A stretch of 64,000 bases of DNA from Oscillospiraceae bacterium (GTDB taxonomy: Bacteria > Bacillota > Clostridia > Oscillospirales > Acutalibacteraceae), in NCBI GenBank assembly GCA_015065725.1, contig SVPV01000003.1, forward strand, positions 1 through 64,000, read 5' to 3'. This document shows, one piece after another, positions 7,182-15,380 of the stretch (its first letter is position 1; the number at the start of each line of letters is the position of its first letter). The translations under genes were made by a program, and so were the position numbers. The notes below the pieces were generated by a model that searched no databases, had not been told where the DNA came from, and was given only the letters and a program-made list of their open reading frames with translations.

Positions 7182-7643
7182 TTATCCCTCTTTCTTATTT
7201 TCAAGCTCGGTAATCATATCAACACGGCGTTGATGGCGACCGCCCTCAAACTCTGTATCAAGAAATAAATCAACAAGTTCTATAGCAGTGCCTACACCGA
7301 TAACACGACCGCCGAGACATAATATATTTGAATTGTTATGAAGCCTTGTGTACTTTGCAGAAAAATGCTCACTGCAAGCAGCAGCACGAATTCCGTTTAT
7401 TTTATTGGCTGCAAGGGACATTCCAATTCCTGTACCGCATACCAAAATCCCAAGTTCAGCTTCACCTGCAACAATTGAATTTGCAACCTTTACTGCGATT
7501 TTTGGGTAGTCAACCGAAACAGCCTCATAAATGCCAAAATCAAGCACTTCAATGTTTCTTTCACGTAAATGTTTTACTATGGCGTCTTTATGTTCAAGAC
7601 CGCCATGGTCACAACCTACAGCAACTTTAAGAATAGAAATCAA
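7182..7643 (-). CDS. rpiB: Ribose-5-phosphate isomerase B
   Basis: About 150 aa, interconverting ribose 5-phosphate and ribulose 5-phosphate. Family marks are CDHGG (residues 11-15 from the TTG), the catalytic Cys in [15 protein letters not shown], and [12 protein letters not shown]. The start is ambiguous. The only standard start codon is TTG at 7641-7643, which directly abuts the ribosome binding site GAAAGGGA and has an in-frame TGA three codons upstream. Homologues begin close to the [10 protein letters not shown] stretch, so an ATT codon at 7632-7634, nine bases after the binding site, could be the real start. It is in the tsaE to nrdR operon. Confidence 0.92.
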   Translation of the reverse strand: MISILKVAVGCDHGGLEHKDAIVKHLRERNIEVLDFGIYEAVSVDYPKIAVKVANSIVAGEAELGILVCGTGIGMSLAANKINGIRAAACSEHFSAKYTRLHNNSNILCLGGRVIGVGTAIELVDLFLDTEFEGGRHQRRVDMITELENKKEG

Positions 7644-7671
7644 TCCCTTTCAGTAAATTTATAAATTAAAG

Positions 7672-8382
7672 TTATTTTTGGTTTTCTAATTTCTTTTTAA
7701 GCTCACGCTCAGCTTGCGGTAAACGCAAATATACAGGTAACAAAGCGGCAGGGGAAACGGTGTTACCGTTTTCGATTTCTTTAATAGCGGCAAAACCTAC
7801 ACCAATTGCATTTTGGTATTTTGTGAATTCGTCTGCAATTGTTACATTTTTACATTCAGATAGATATGGATAGAACAAATCGGCACCGTCACCTGTGATA
7901 ATTATATTTTTATCCGAAAAATTAGTTTTTAACTCATTTGCTAAATCTTCACACATTAATGCTCTATCTTCGCACAAACGCGTCACAGAACCGTTATTTA
8001 CTTTAAACAAGGCGTTATATACTTGGTTGCAACGAGCATCCATAACGGCACAAATAATAGCATTTTGAGATTCGTAAATTTCTGCCATAGCAGAAAGGGT
8101 AGAAACAGCGACACAAGGAATATTGTTTTTCATTGCCAAACCCTTAACGGCAGCAATACCAATACGTATTCCCGTAAAAGAGCCAGGACCTGCTGATACA
8201 GCAATCATATCAATATCGTTGACGGTTAACTTTGCCGAATCAAGCGACTGTTTAACCATAGGTAATAAGGTTTGCGAATGTGTCATTTTTACATTAACAA
8301 ATGCCGAAGATAAAACCTTACTGTCATCAATAACACAGGCAGATGCAGGAGATGCAGAGCATTCAACAGATAATATTTTCAT
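7672..8382 (-). CDS. tsaB: tRNA threonylcarbamoyladenosine biosynthesis protein TsaB
   Basis: A 236-aa protein of the ASKHA fold that is a partner and scaffold of TsaD in making the t6A37 modification of ANN-decoding tRNAs. Typical segments are MKILSVECSASPASACVID at the N-terminus and SAGPGSFTGIRIGIAAVKGLA in the middle. The ATG follows GGAGGTG. It comes directly after tsaE (gap 15 nt), the common firmicute arrangement, and its product should form a complex with TsaE and with TsaD, which is encoded elsewhere. Confidence 0.95.
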   Translation of the reverse strand: MKILSVECSASPASACVIDDSKVLSSAFVNVKMTHSQTLLPMVKQSLDSAKLTVNDIDMIAVSAGPGSFTGIRIGIAAVKGLAMKNNIPCVAVSTLSAMAEIYESQNAIICAVMDARCNQVYNALFKVNNGSVTRLCEDRALMCEDLANELKTNFSDKNIIITGDGADLFYPYLSECKNVTIADEFTKYQNAIGVGFAAIKEIENGNTVSPAALLPVYLRLPQAERELKKKLENQK

Positions 8383-8397
8383 AGGGCACCTCCGATT

Positions 8398-8814
8398 TTA
8401 TTTACCAATAGTAATAATTCTTTCATTTTCACCGCTAGAAGCAATATTAATATAAATGGTGTTGTTATCAAGGCAGTTTTCGATATTTTCACTCCACTCA
8501 ACCGCAAGAACGGAATCGTCGGAGATATAATCAAAATAGCCAATTGAAAACAGGTCGTCCCAACCTTCAATTCTGTACATATCAAAGTGATAAAGATTAA
8601 ATTTACCGCCTAAATACTCATTAACAATCGCAAAGGTGGGGGAGGTGACTTCTCCGTTAAACCCAAGACCTTTGGCTAAACCTCTGACAAAACATGTTTT
8701 GCCCATACCAAGACCGCCCTTAAAGGCAATAACTTCACCGCCTTTAAGCGTTTTTGCAAAATTCTCAGCAATTTTTTCTGTATCAGACGGTGATTTGCTT
8801 ATAAATTCACTCAT
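8398..8814 (-). CDS. tsaE: tRNA threonylcarbamoyladenosine biosynthesis ATPase TsaE
   Basis: A 138-aa P-loop ATPase that drives the TsaBD complex in t6A synthesis. The Walker A is GGLGMGKT (often G-x-LGAGKT in relatives). TSPTFAIVNEY and the HFDMYRIEGWDDL stretch are family-typical, and the VEWSENIE element is near the end. It is the first gene of the five-gene tsaE-tsaB-rpiB-upp-nrdR string. The terminator of glyA separates it from the liv-glyA unit upstream. Confidence 0.95.
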   Translation of the reverse strand: MSEFISKSPSDTEKIAENFAKTLKGGEVIAFKGGLGMGKTCFVRGLAKGLGFNGEVTSPTFAIVNEYLGGKFNLYHFDMYRIEGWDDLFSIGYFDYISDDSVLAVEWSENIENCLDNNTIYINIASSGENERIITIGK

Positions 8815-8883
8815 ATAACACCTACAAATTATACTTAAAAATAGTTTATCACATTATTAAAATTATGTCAACTTTTAAGCTAA

Positions 8884-8921
8884 AAAAAGAAAGCATATCG
8901 TCGAAAAAACGATATGCTTTT
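8884..8921 (-). terminator. Terminator of glyA
   Basis: AAAGCATATCG (8891-8901) pairs with CGATATGCTTT (8911-8921), an 11-bp stem with a 9-nt loop. On the minus strand it is followed by a T-rich tail (CTTTTTTT), 10 nt after the glyA stop. Confidence 0.88.
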
Positions 8922-8930
8922 GAAATATAA

Positions 8931-10166
8931 TTAATAAATAGGATACTGTGAACAAAGCTCCTGTACTTCTTTTGAAATAACATCTTTTGAGTTATCAAAA
9001 TCACTTACAACCTTACGTATCCAAGCGGCAATTTGCTTCATTTCTGCCTCTTTAAATCCGCGAGAAGTAACAGCAGGAGTACCGATACGAAGACCGCTTG
9101 TAATAAAAGGACTTTGCGGATCGTTAGGAATAGTGTTTTTGTTTGCGGTAATGTGTACCTCGTCAAGACGGTGTTCAAGCTCTTTACCGGTAATGTTTTC
9201 TTTAACAAGCTTTAAAAGCATAAGGTGATTATCAGTACCGCCCGAAACTAAATCAAAACCTTGGTTGTTAAGCTCATCAGCCAAAACAGCCGCATTTTTA
9301 ACAATTTGCTTTTGATATGCTTTAAACTCGTCGGTTAATGCCTCACCTAAAGCTACAGCTTTTGCAGCAATAATGTGCATTAAAGGACCGCCCTGTGTAC
9401 CTGGGAAAACAGCCTTATCAATCTGTTTGGCTAGTTCTTCTTTACAAAGAATCATACCGCCCCTTGGACCTCTTAAGGTTTTGTGTGTTGTGGTTGTAAC
9501 AACGTCGGCATAGGGAACCGGAGACGGATGCTCGCCTGCAGCAATTAGACCTGCAATGTGAGCCATATCAACCATTAAATATGCACCGACTTCGTCAGCT
9601 ATTTCTCTGCAACGTGGGAAATCAATCACTCTTGAATATGCACTAGCACCAACAACAATCATCTTGGGCTTACATTCAAGGGCAATTCTACGCATATCAT
9701 CATAATCGATAGTTTCAGTTTCGTCTGAAACACCGTAGGGTACAACATTGAAGTATTTACCGGAAATGTTAACAGGAGAGCCGTGAGAAAGGTGACCGCC
9801 CTGTTGTAAATTCATACCCATTACGGTATCGCCGGGCTGTAGAAGTGCAAAGAAAACGGCTAAATTTGCATTAGCACCACTATGTGGCTGAACATTAGCA
9901 TGCTCTGCACCAAAAAGCTTTTTAGCACGCTCGCGAGCAATTTCTTCAACAATATCTACACATTGGCAACCGCCATAGTAACGCTTTGAAGGATAACCCT
10001 CTGCATATTTATTGGTTAAAACACCGCCTGCAGCTAGCAAAACAGCTTTAGAAACAATATTTTCAGAAGCAATAAGCTCAATATTGTGTTGCTGACGCTT
10101 TAATTCTAAATCACAAGCTGAAAACACTTCATTATCATAGTTTTTAAGTTCATCAAAAAAGTTCAT
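8931..10166 (-). CDS. glyA: Serine hydroxymethyltransferase
   Basis: A 411-aa PLP enzyme converting serine and tetrahydrofolate into glycine and 5,10-methylene-THF. The PLP lysine is Lys229 within [21 protein letters not shown] and the QPHSGANAN motif are also intact. The start codon is only 9 nt from the end of livF, with GGAGATAAAA upstream. No promoter or terminator lies between them, so glyA looks like the last gene of the branched-chain amino-acid transporter operon. This is an unusual partner for liv genes. Confidence 0.97.
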   Translation of the reverse strand: MNFFDELKNYDNEVFSACDLELKRQQHNIELIASENIVSKAVLLAAGGVLTNKYAEGYPSKRYYGGCQCVDIVEEIARERAKKLFGAEHANVQPHSGANANLAVFFALLQPGDTVMGMNLQQGGHLSHGSPVNISGKYFNVVPYGVSDETETIDYDDMRRIALECKPKMIVVGASAYSRVIDFPRCREIADEVGAYLMVDMAHIAGLIAAGEHPSPVPYADVVTTTTHKTLRGPRGGMILCKEELAKQIDKAVFPGTQGGPLMHIIAAKAVALGEALTDEFKAYQKQIVKNAAVLADELNNQGFDLVSGGTDNHLMLLKLVKENITGKELEHRLDEVHITANKNTIPNDPQSPFITSGLRIGTPAVTSRGFKEAEMKQIAAWIRKVVSDFDNSKDVISKEVQELCSQYPIY

Positions 10167-10175
10167 TTTTATCTC

Positions 10176-10886
10176 CTAACCGCCTAAATAGGCCTTTTTA
10201 ACCTTATCGCTTGCCGCAAGCTCAGCACCTGTACCAGAAAGCACGATTTTGCCTGTTTCGAGAACATATGCTCTATCTGAAATAGCAAGAGATTTACCTG
10301 CATTCTGTTCAACAAGTAATATTGTTGTACCATCTTTATTAATATCTTTAATAATTTCAAACACTTGGTCAACAAGTAACGGTGAAAGACCCATAGAGGG
10401 TTCATCAAGCATCAAAAGTTTTGGGTGAGACATCAACGCTCTGCCCATAGCAAGCATCTGCTGTTCACCGCCCGAAAGAGTGCCGGCAATTTGATTTCTA
10501 CGCTCAGCAAGACGGGGGAAACGTGTATAAATTTTTTCAATATCCTCTTTAAAGTTGGTGTCTTTCTTTTGAGAATACGCACCCATCATAAGATTTTCAT
10601 AAACTGTAAGCTCTTGGAAAACACGGCGTCCCTCGGGTACCTGTGACATACCTAAATGAACAATTTTATGACATGGCATTTTTGAAATATCAACTCCGTC
10701 ATAAATTACAGTGCCTGCACGTGCGGGTATTAATCCGATAACACTTTGCATTGTAGTGGTTTTTCCGGCACCGTTAGCACCGATAAGAGTTACAATTTCA
10801 CCCTCATTAACTTCAAAACTAATGTCGCGAAGTGCGTTAATAACGCCGTAGTAAACTTCTAAATTTTTAACTTCAAGTAAAGCCAT
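10176..10886 (-). CDS. livF: Branched-chain amino-acid ABC transporter ATPase LivF
   Basis: A 236-aa ABC ATPase. Walker A GANGAGKT is at 36-43, the signature is LSGGEQQ, and Walker B is LLMLDEPSMG followed by the LVEQN switch region typical of LivF. With LivG it powers uptake through LivHM. AGGAGG lies seven bases before the ATG. It follows livG by 4 nt. The substrate (Leu/Ile/Val) is inferred from the family; related systems also take other amino acids or urea. Confidence 0.93.
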   Translation of the reverse strand: MALLEVKNLEVYYGVINALRDISFEVNEGEIVTLIGANGAGKTTTMQSVIGLIPARAGTVIYDGVDISKMPCHKIVHLGMSQVPEGRRVFQELTVYENLMMGAYSQKKDTNFKEDIEKIYTRFPRLAERRNQIAGTLSGGEQQMLAMGRALMSHPKLLMLDEPSMGLSPLLVDQVFEIIKDINKDGTTILLVEQNAGKSLAISDRAYVLETGKIVLSGTGAELAASDKVKKAYLGG

Positions 10887-10890
10887 GGCG

Positions 10891-11661
10891 TTAACCTCCT
10901 ATATAAGCCTTGATTACCTCGGGGTCATTCAGTGCAACCTCGGGTGAGCCTTGTGCTAAAACAGTACCGAAATTAAGTACTGTAATCTCATCGCAAAGAC
11001 CTGAAACAAACTTCATATCGTGTTCGATTAGCAAAATGGTAATATTGTAATCGTCACGAATACGGCGAATAATCTCCATTAATTCTTCTGTTTCGTGCGG
11101 ATTCATACCTGCAGCCGGCTCATCAAGACACAAAAGCTTTGGATTAGTAGCAAGTGCACGAGCGATTTCAAGTTTTCTTTGTTTACCGTAGGGAAGATTA
11201 CAAGAAAGATTGTTTCTTTCGTCTAAAAGACCAACAATTTCTAAAATTTCCTTCGCACGTTTACGCATAGCTTTTTCGGTTTTAAAAAAGCTTGGTAGAC
11301 GGAATATGCTTGCAACCACACCACACTTAAATTCGGGCTGATTGTGAAGACCAACAAGAACATTTCTTATAACGGTCATATTATTAAACAAACGAATATT
11401 TTGGAAAGTACGTGCAATTCCTTTATGATTTATGGCTTCTTGTGTTTTTCCTGTTAGATTTTCACCATCGAGCCAAAATGCACCTGTAGTAGGCTTATAA
11501 ACACCCGTAATCATATTAAACACTGTAGTTTTACCGGCACCATTCGGTCCTACAAGGCCATAAAGCTGTTTTTCTTTAATTTGAAGATTCAATTCCTGTA
11601 CAGCTTTAAGTCCACCAAAGGAAATGCCGAGATTTTCGGTTTTAAAAACTATTTTCGACAT
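10891..11661 (-). CDS. livG: Branched-chain amino-acid ABC transporter ATPase LivG
   Basis: A 256-aa ABC ATPase. Walker A GPNGAGKT is at 38-45, the family-typical GIARTFQNIRLF Q-loop region is present, the linker reads LPYGKQRKLEIARAL (in place of LSGGQ) and Walker B is LLCLDEPAAGMNP. The signature variant LPYGKQR is normal for LivG. I choose ATG 11661, which overlaps the livM stop as TGATG and sits 7 nt from AGGAGG, over the GTG at 11664. It is translationally coupled within livKHMGF. Confidence 0.93.
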   Translation of the reverse strand: MSKIVFKTENLGISFGGLKAVQELNLQIKEKQLYGLVGPNGAGKTTVFNMITGVYKPTTGAFWLDGENLTGKTQEAINHKGIARTFQNIRLFNNMTVIRNVLVGLHNQPEFKCGVVASIFRLPSFFKTEKAMRKRAKEILEIVGLLDERNNLSCNLPYGKQRKLEIARALATNPKLLCLDEPAAGMNPHETEELMEIIRRIRDDYNITILLIEHDMKFVSGLCDEITVLNFGTVLAQGSPEVALNDPEVIKAYIGG

Positions 11662-12803
11662 CACTTTTCCTCCTTATCGGACTTATCGGGTGTATAGGAC
11701 GATTGAGGTTGAATATCAACTGATAAAACCTCGTCCATTTGAATTTTGGTTGGCACACGGTCCCATTTAGCCTCATCGTCGTGAACGTGAGATGGGTCGT
11801 GTGTTTTTTTAAATTTTGTAAGTAAAAGATTTAAATTGTACTTCTCTCGGAAACCTTTAAGCGACGGAGCGTTATTGTAGATTACAAGAATTATAAGTAT
11901 AAGTGCATAGAATAAATCCTGTAAAACTGCAAGGTCACCTGTAAGGATTGTTTGAAGTTGTACATCAAGGAATGTAATAAGTGTTGCAGAAATAATAGCA
12001 CCGTTAATGCTACCCATACCACCTAAAACTACCATTACAAGAATTTCGATAGAATAATTGTAATTAAACTTTGAACTTTGAACAGTATAGTTTGAAAAGC
12101 TGTATAAAACGCCTGCTACACCTGCAAAGAAAGAAGATATAGTAAATACAAGAAGCTTATATTTTGTAACATTTATACCTGTTGCTTTTGCAGCAATTTC
12201 GTTATCACGAATAGAAGTAATTGCTCTGCCGTGTTTTGAACGGATAAGATTTTGAACAACCGCAAGACAGAGTAATACGAGAACAAACGCAAAGATGAAT
12301 AGGGTGTATTTGTCATAACGAGGAGTATTAAGACCTAATGCACCGCCGAAAGATTCATCACTTGAATTCATAAATACCGAACGGACAATTTCACCGAATG
12401 CTAGTGTAACAATAGCAAGATAGTCACCGCGAAGACGAAGAGCGGGAAGACCTATAATTATACCGAAAATTGCAGCTACAAGACCACCGACAATAATTGA
12501 TATAAGAAGACATAAAACACCTTCACCAATGATAGGTTCAAGAATCAAAGAGGCTTTACCGCCCAAATATGCACCTACGCACATAAATCCAGCGTGACCT
12601 AGCGATAATTCACCCAAAAAACCTACAACCATACTCAAAGAAACCGCAAGAATTATGGCAATAGCAATTTTTTCAAGCATATACATATCAGAGGATTTGA
12701 GGAATCCGGTAAGTGACATAACAGCAAAAATAATTGTGAAAACAGAAACTGCAATATAATTTACAAAGTGTTTCCACTTTATGGTTTTTAAATTTGTAGC
12801 CAT
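11661..12803 (-). CDS. livM: Branched-chain amino-acid ABC transporter permease LivM
   Basis: A 380-aa permease with about ten membrane helices up to residue 320. It shows the LivM hallmarks GHAGFMCVGAY, GLPALRLRGDYLAIVTL and SIRDNEIAAKATGINV (cytoplasmic loop contacting the ATPases). A hydrophilic C-terminal tail of about 55 residues follows the last helix and ends in an acidic and basic stretch, longer than in most LivM proteins. Start and stop overlap with livH and livG respectively, indicating tight coupling. Confidence 0.93.
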   Translation of the reverse strand: MATNLKTIKWKHFVNYIAVSVFTIIFAVMSLTGFLKSSDMYMLEKIAIAIILAVSLSMVVGFLGELSLGHAGFMCVGAYLGGKASLILEPIIGEGVLCLLISIIVGGLVAAIFGIIIGLPALRLRGDYLAIVTLAFGEIVRSVFMNSSDESFGGALGLNTPRYDKYTLFIFAFVLVLLCLAVVQNLIRSKHGRAITSIRDNEIAAKATGINVTKYKLLVFTISSFFAGVAGVLYSFSNYTVQSSKFNYNYSIEILVMVVLGGMGSINGAIISATLITFLDVQLQTILTGDLAVLQDLFYALILIILVIYNNAPSLKGFREKYNLNLLLTKFKKTHDPSHVHDDEAKWDRVPTKIQMDEVLSVDIQPQSSYTPDKSDKEEK

Positions 12804-13675
12804 TATACCTTCTCCCTCCTTTTTTTGCCTAAAATACCTGATGGGCGAACCAAAAGAATAATAATAAGAATTAAAAATTCTATCGCATCGGTATAAGCAG
12901 CAATAGCGGGTATAGTAAGTGAAATTGCCTCAACAACACCAATAAGTATACCGCCAAGCATTGCACCTGGAATAGAACCAATACCACCGATAACAGCAGC
13001 GGTGAAAGCTTTTATACCAGGCATAGCACCAAGTGTATTGGTAAGACTAGGTGACTTTAAAAGCATAAAGAAGCCTGCAAAAGCCGCAAGGGAAGAGCCA
13101 ATTGCAAATGTAAGGGTTATAATACCGTTCACATTTATACCCATAAGCTGTGCGGCACCTTTATCTTCAGAAACCGCAATCATAGCACGTCCTACCTTTG
13201 TGTATTTTACAAAAAGGCTTAATGCTAACATAATAACTATAGAACAGCCAAGAGTTACAAGAGTGTATACCGGCAACTTTAAAGCACCGATATTCAAATT
13301 ACCAAGGTCTGCAATAAGAACCATTTTAGGTGCAGAACCAAAGATCATTTGTGCGGTACTTTGTAAAAGATAACTAACACCTATAGCAGTTATAAGAACA
13401 GCAAGGGGTGAAGCACCGCGAAGCGGTTTGTATGCGATTTTTTCGATAGTAACACCAAGTAGAAGACAAAATACAACAGCGGCAAAAAGACCAAGAATTG
13501 GATTACCAATCGCAGACATTGTAATAAAAATCATATAACCGCCCACCATGATAATATCACCGTGAGCGAAATTCAGCATTTTAGCAATACCGTAAACCAT
13601 TGTATAGCCAAGTGCAATCATAGCGTAGGTACTGCCCATACTTAATCCATTTAAGAGTGTTTCAATAAATTTCAT
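12803..13675 (-). CDS. livH: Branched-chain amino-acid ABC transporter permease LivH
   Basis: A 290-aa permease. It starts with LLNGLSMGSTYAMIALGYTM and NFAHGDIIMVGGY, the LivH N-terminal signature, and has about eight hydrophobic segments. AVSEDKGAAQLMGINV is the loop that contacts the ATPases. Its ATG at 13675 follows a hairpin that separates it from livK, and its stop overlaps the livM start. Confidence 0.93.
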   Translation of the reverse strand: MKFIETLLNGLSMGSTYAMIALGYTMVYGIAKMLNFAHGDIIMVGGYMIFITMSAIGNPILGLFAAVVFCLLLGVTIEKIAYKPLRGASPLAVLITAIGVSYLLQSTAQMIFGSAPKMVLIADLGNLNIGALKLPVYTLVTLGCSIVIMLALSLFVKYTKVGRAMIAVSEDKGAAQLMGINVNGIITLTFAIGSSLAAFAGFFMLLKSPSLTNTLGAMPGIKAFTAAVIGGIGSIPGAMLGGILIGVVEAISLTIPAIAAYTDAIEFLILIIILLVRPSGILGKKRREKV

Positions 13676-13713
13676 AATTTTTACCTAAAATATTTTTGTT
13701 AATATTACAAGAA

Positions 13714-13745
13714 TTTGCCGGAGCAGAAAAAACCGCGCCGGCAAA
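13714..13745 (-). terminator. Intra-operon hairpin between livK and livH
   Basis: TTTGCCGG (13714-13721) pairs with CCGGCAAA (13738-13745), an 8-bp GC-rich stem 31 nt past the livK stop. No strong T-run follows on the minus strand, so it fits a partial terminator or mRNA-stabilising element that would raise livK over the membrane genes. Confidence 0.55.
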
Positions 13746-13775
13746 CCGTAGTTTTAATCAAAATTGAAATATAAA

Positions 13776-14945
13776 TTATTCAGCAGCGTTTGCTTCCTTT
13801 AATGTATACTTAACGGCAGATTTTGCAACATAACCGTTGTCTTCCCAAGTGATATCGTTGCCGGTAGCACCGGAATAGGAGAAATCACCTGTAAACTGCT
13901 TTTTAAGTATGTCGCAAAGGTCAGAAGCGGAGATAGTAACATCAATCTTTTCACCTGCTTCAATAGCAGCCTTCATGGCATTATAAATTGCATAAACACA
14001 GTCATAAGCAGAAGCACCGAATTGGTTAAGAGTATCTTTGCCGAACTTTTCAGTGTACTTCTTAATGTATTCAGCAGATGCACCTTCGGTTGCATTAGAA
14101 TCGAAGTGTGAAAGCATGGAAACTTCCTGCGGAATAATTGTGAAATCCTCGAACTGACCTGCAAGACCGTCGAAACCGTCACAACCGTAGTAAACTGCGT
14201 CAGCAGCAACAGTATCTTTTGCTTGATTTAAAAATACTGCAGCGGGTGTGTAGTAAATAGGCATAAAGATGAACTTGCAATCTTTAAGTGTTGAAATCTG
14301 AGCAGCAAAGTCTGTTTCATTTGCAGCGGTAAATACTGCTTCAACAGTTTCAATGCTATCACTAAGATTGTCTTTAAACTGGTCATAGATACCCTTAGAA
14401 TAAGCGTCATCAGACTTGTAGAAGATACCGATTTTGTTAAGACCTAAACCGTTAACATAGTCAGCAGCAACTTTACCTTGGTTACCGTCAGCAAAGCACA
14501 TTTGGAAACCGTTGTCAAACTCAGGAATCTTATCTCCAGAAGCAGAGGGGGTAAGGAAGAATACGTTATCTTCTTTAGAAAGCTTTGTGTACTCAAGACC
14601 AGGAGCTGTTGTAACGGTTCCTAAAGAAACCTGCATACCGCCTTCATACATTTCAGCGTAGTTAGCAGCAACCTTAGTAGCATCATGCTGGTCATCGGTA
14701 GCAACAAACTTAAACTTAACACCGTCTAAACCGCCAGCTTCGTTGATTTCATCAACAGCCATCTGTGCAGAATTTTTAACTGCAACACCGTATACAGCAG
14801 CAGAACCTGTTAAAGGACCTGAAACACCGATAACAAACTCTTTATTATCAGCTGTGTAGTTTTCAGCACCGCCACAAGCCGCAAAAGTAAATACCATTGC
14901 TGCAGCAAGTGCGAAGGCAAGAACCTTCTTAAAAATTGACTTCAT
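13776..14945 (-). CDS. livK: Branched-chain amino-acid ABC transporter substrate-binding lipoprotein
   Basis: A 389-aa extracytoplasmic binding protein. The signal peptide (KKVLAFALAAAMVFTFAAC) ends in a lipobox FAAC, so it is lipid-anchored. The mature part is a type I periplasmic-binding fold (Peripla_BP_6): VIGVSGPLTGSAAVYG, MAVDEINEAGGLDG and DAVYYGCDGFDG. It is the first gene of livKHMGF-glyA, with GGAG upstream of the ATG. The exact ligand cannot be read from sequence. Confidence 0.92.
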   Translation of the reverse strand: MKSIFKKVLAFALAAAMVFTFAACGGAENYTADNKEFVIGVSGPLTGSAAVYGVAVKNSAQMAVDEINEAGGLDGVKFKFVATDDQHDATKVAANYAEMYEGGMQVSLGTVTTAPGLEYTKLSKEDNVFFLTPSASGDKIPEFDNGFQMCFADGNQGKVAADYVNGLGLNKIGIFYKSDDAYSKGIYDQFKDNLSDSIETVEAVFTAANETDFAAQISTLKDCKFIFMPIYYTPAAVFLNQAKDTVAADAVYYGCDGFDGLAGQFEDFTIIPQEVSMLSHFDSNATEGASAEYIKKYTEKFGKDTLNQFGASAYDCVYAIYNAMKAAIEAGEKIDVTISASDLCDILKKQFTGDFSYSGATGNDITWEDNGYVAKSAVKYTLKEANAAE

Positions 14946-14970
14946 AAAAAACTCCTCATTTCGTTTTTAT

Positions 14971-15005
14971 ATTATAGGTTTGTGATATATGTAATACTAA
15001 CCTAT
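14971..15005 (-). promoter_or_regulatory. Promoter region of the liv operon with a 7-bp inverted repeat
   Basis: On the minus strand a consensus TATAAT (14971-14976) lies 26 nt before the livK ATG; the best -35, TTAGTA (14995-15000), is weak. ATAGGTT (14974-14980) and AACCTAT (14999-15005) form an inverted repeat bracketing the promoter, as expected for a repressor or activator site. I cannot name the regulator. From 15006 to 15238 I see only AT-rich DNA. Confidence 0.4.
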
Positions 15006-15238
15006 GATAAACTATATTTTACTACAAAACATAACGTTTGTTAACTGTGAATTATTACGAAATTATTATTGAATTTTACACAAAATTCATAAATTTTGCA
15101 AAATCGAACAGTTGTGCTGTTTTTTTACAAATTTATTCATTAAAATGAAAATTCATTATTTTATATATTATATATTGATTTTTCTTGATAATTGCTGTAT
15201 TATAATTTGAGCAAATTATTTTTTAAAAATTGTAAAAT

Positions 15239-15326
15239 TGCATAATTTTGCATACAATCGCATTTTTATGTAATGCAAAAAGACGAAAATAGCCTATTTC
15301 TGCATTTTTGCTTGCATTTTTATGCA
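15239..15326. promoter_or_regulatory. ARG-box-like operator cluster upstream of argG
   Basis: Three 14-bp TGCAT-type palindromes lie in front of argG: TGCATAATTTTGCA (15239-15252), CGCATTTTTATGTA (15259-15272) and TGCATTTTTATGCA (15313-15326). The last fits between the -35 and -10 of the promoter, and further TGCATAA halves follow up to 15350. ArgR/AhrC binds palindromes of the TGNATWWWWATNCA type in related bacteria. The presence of argR in this window and the arginine operon downstream support the assignment. Confidence 0.65.
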
Positions 15327-15340
15327 TAATATGCTATAAT
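15312..15340 (+). promoter_or_regulatory. Sigma-A promoter of the arginine operon
   Basis: TTGCAT (15312-15317), a 17-nt spacer and a consensus TATAAT (15335-15340). Transcription would start near 15347, giving a leader of about 35 nt before argG. The spacer is almost filled by an ARG-box-like palindrome, which implies direct occlusion by repressor. Confidence 0.8.
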
Positions 15341-15380
15341 TCTTGCATAAGTTAAAGAAAAACATCGGAGGTTATTCAAA

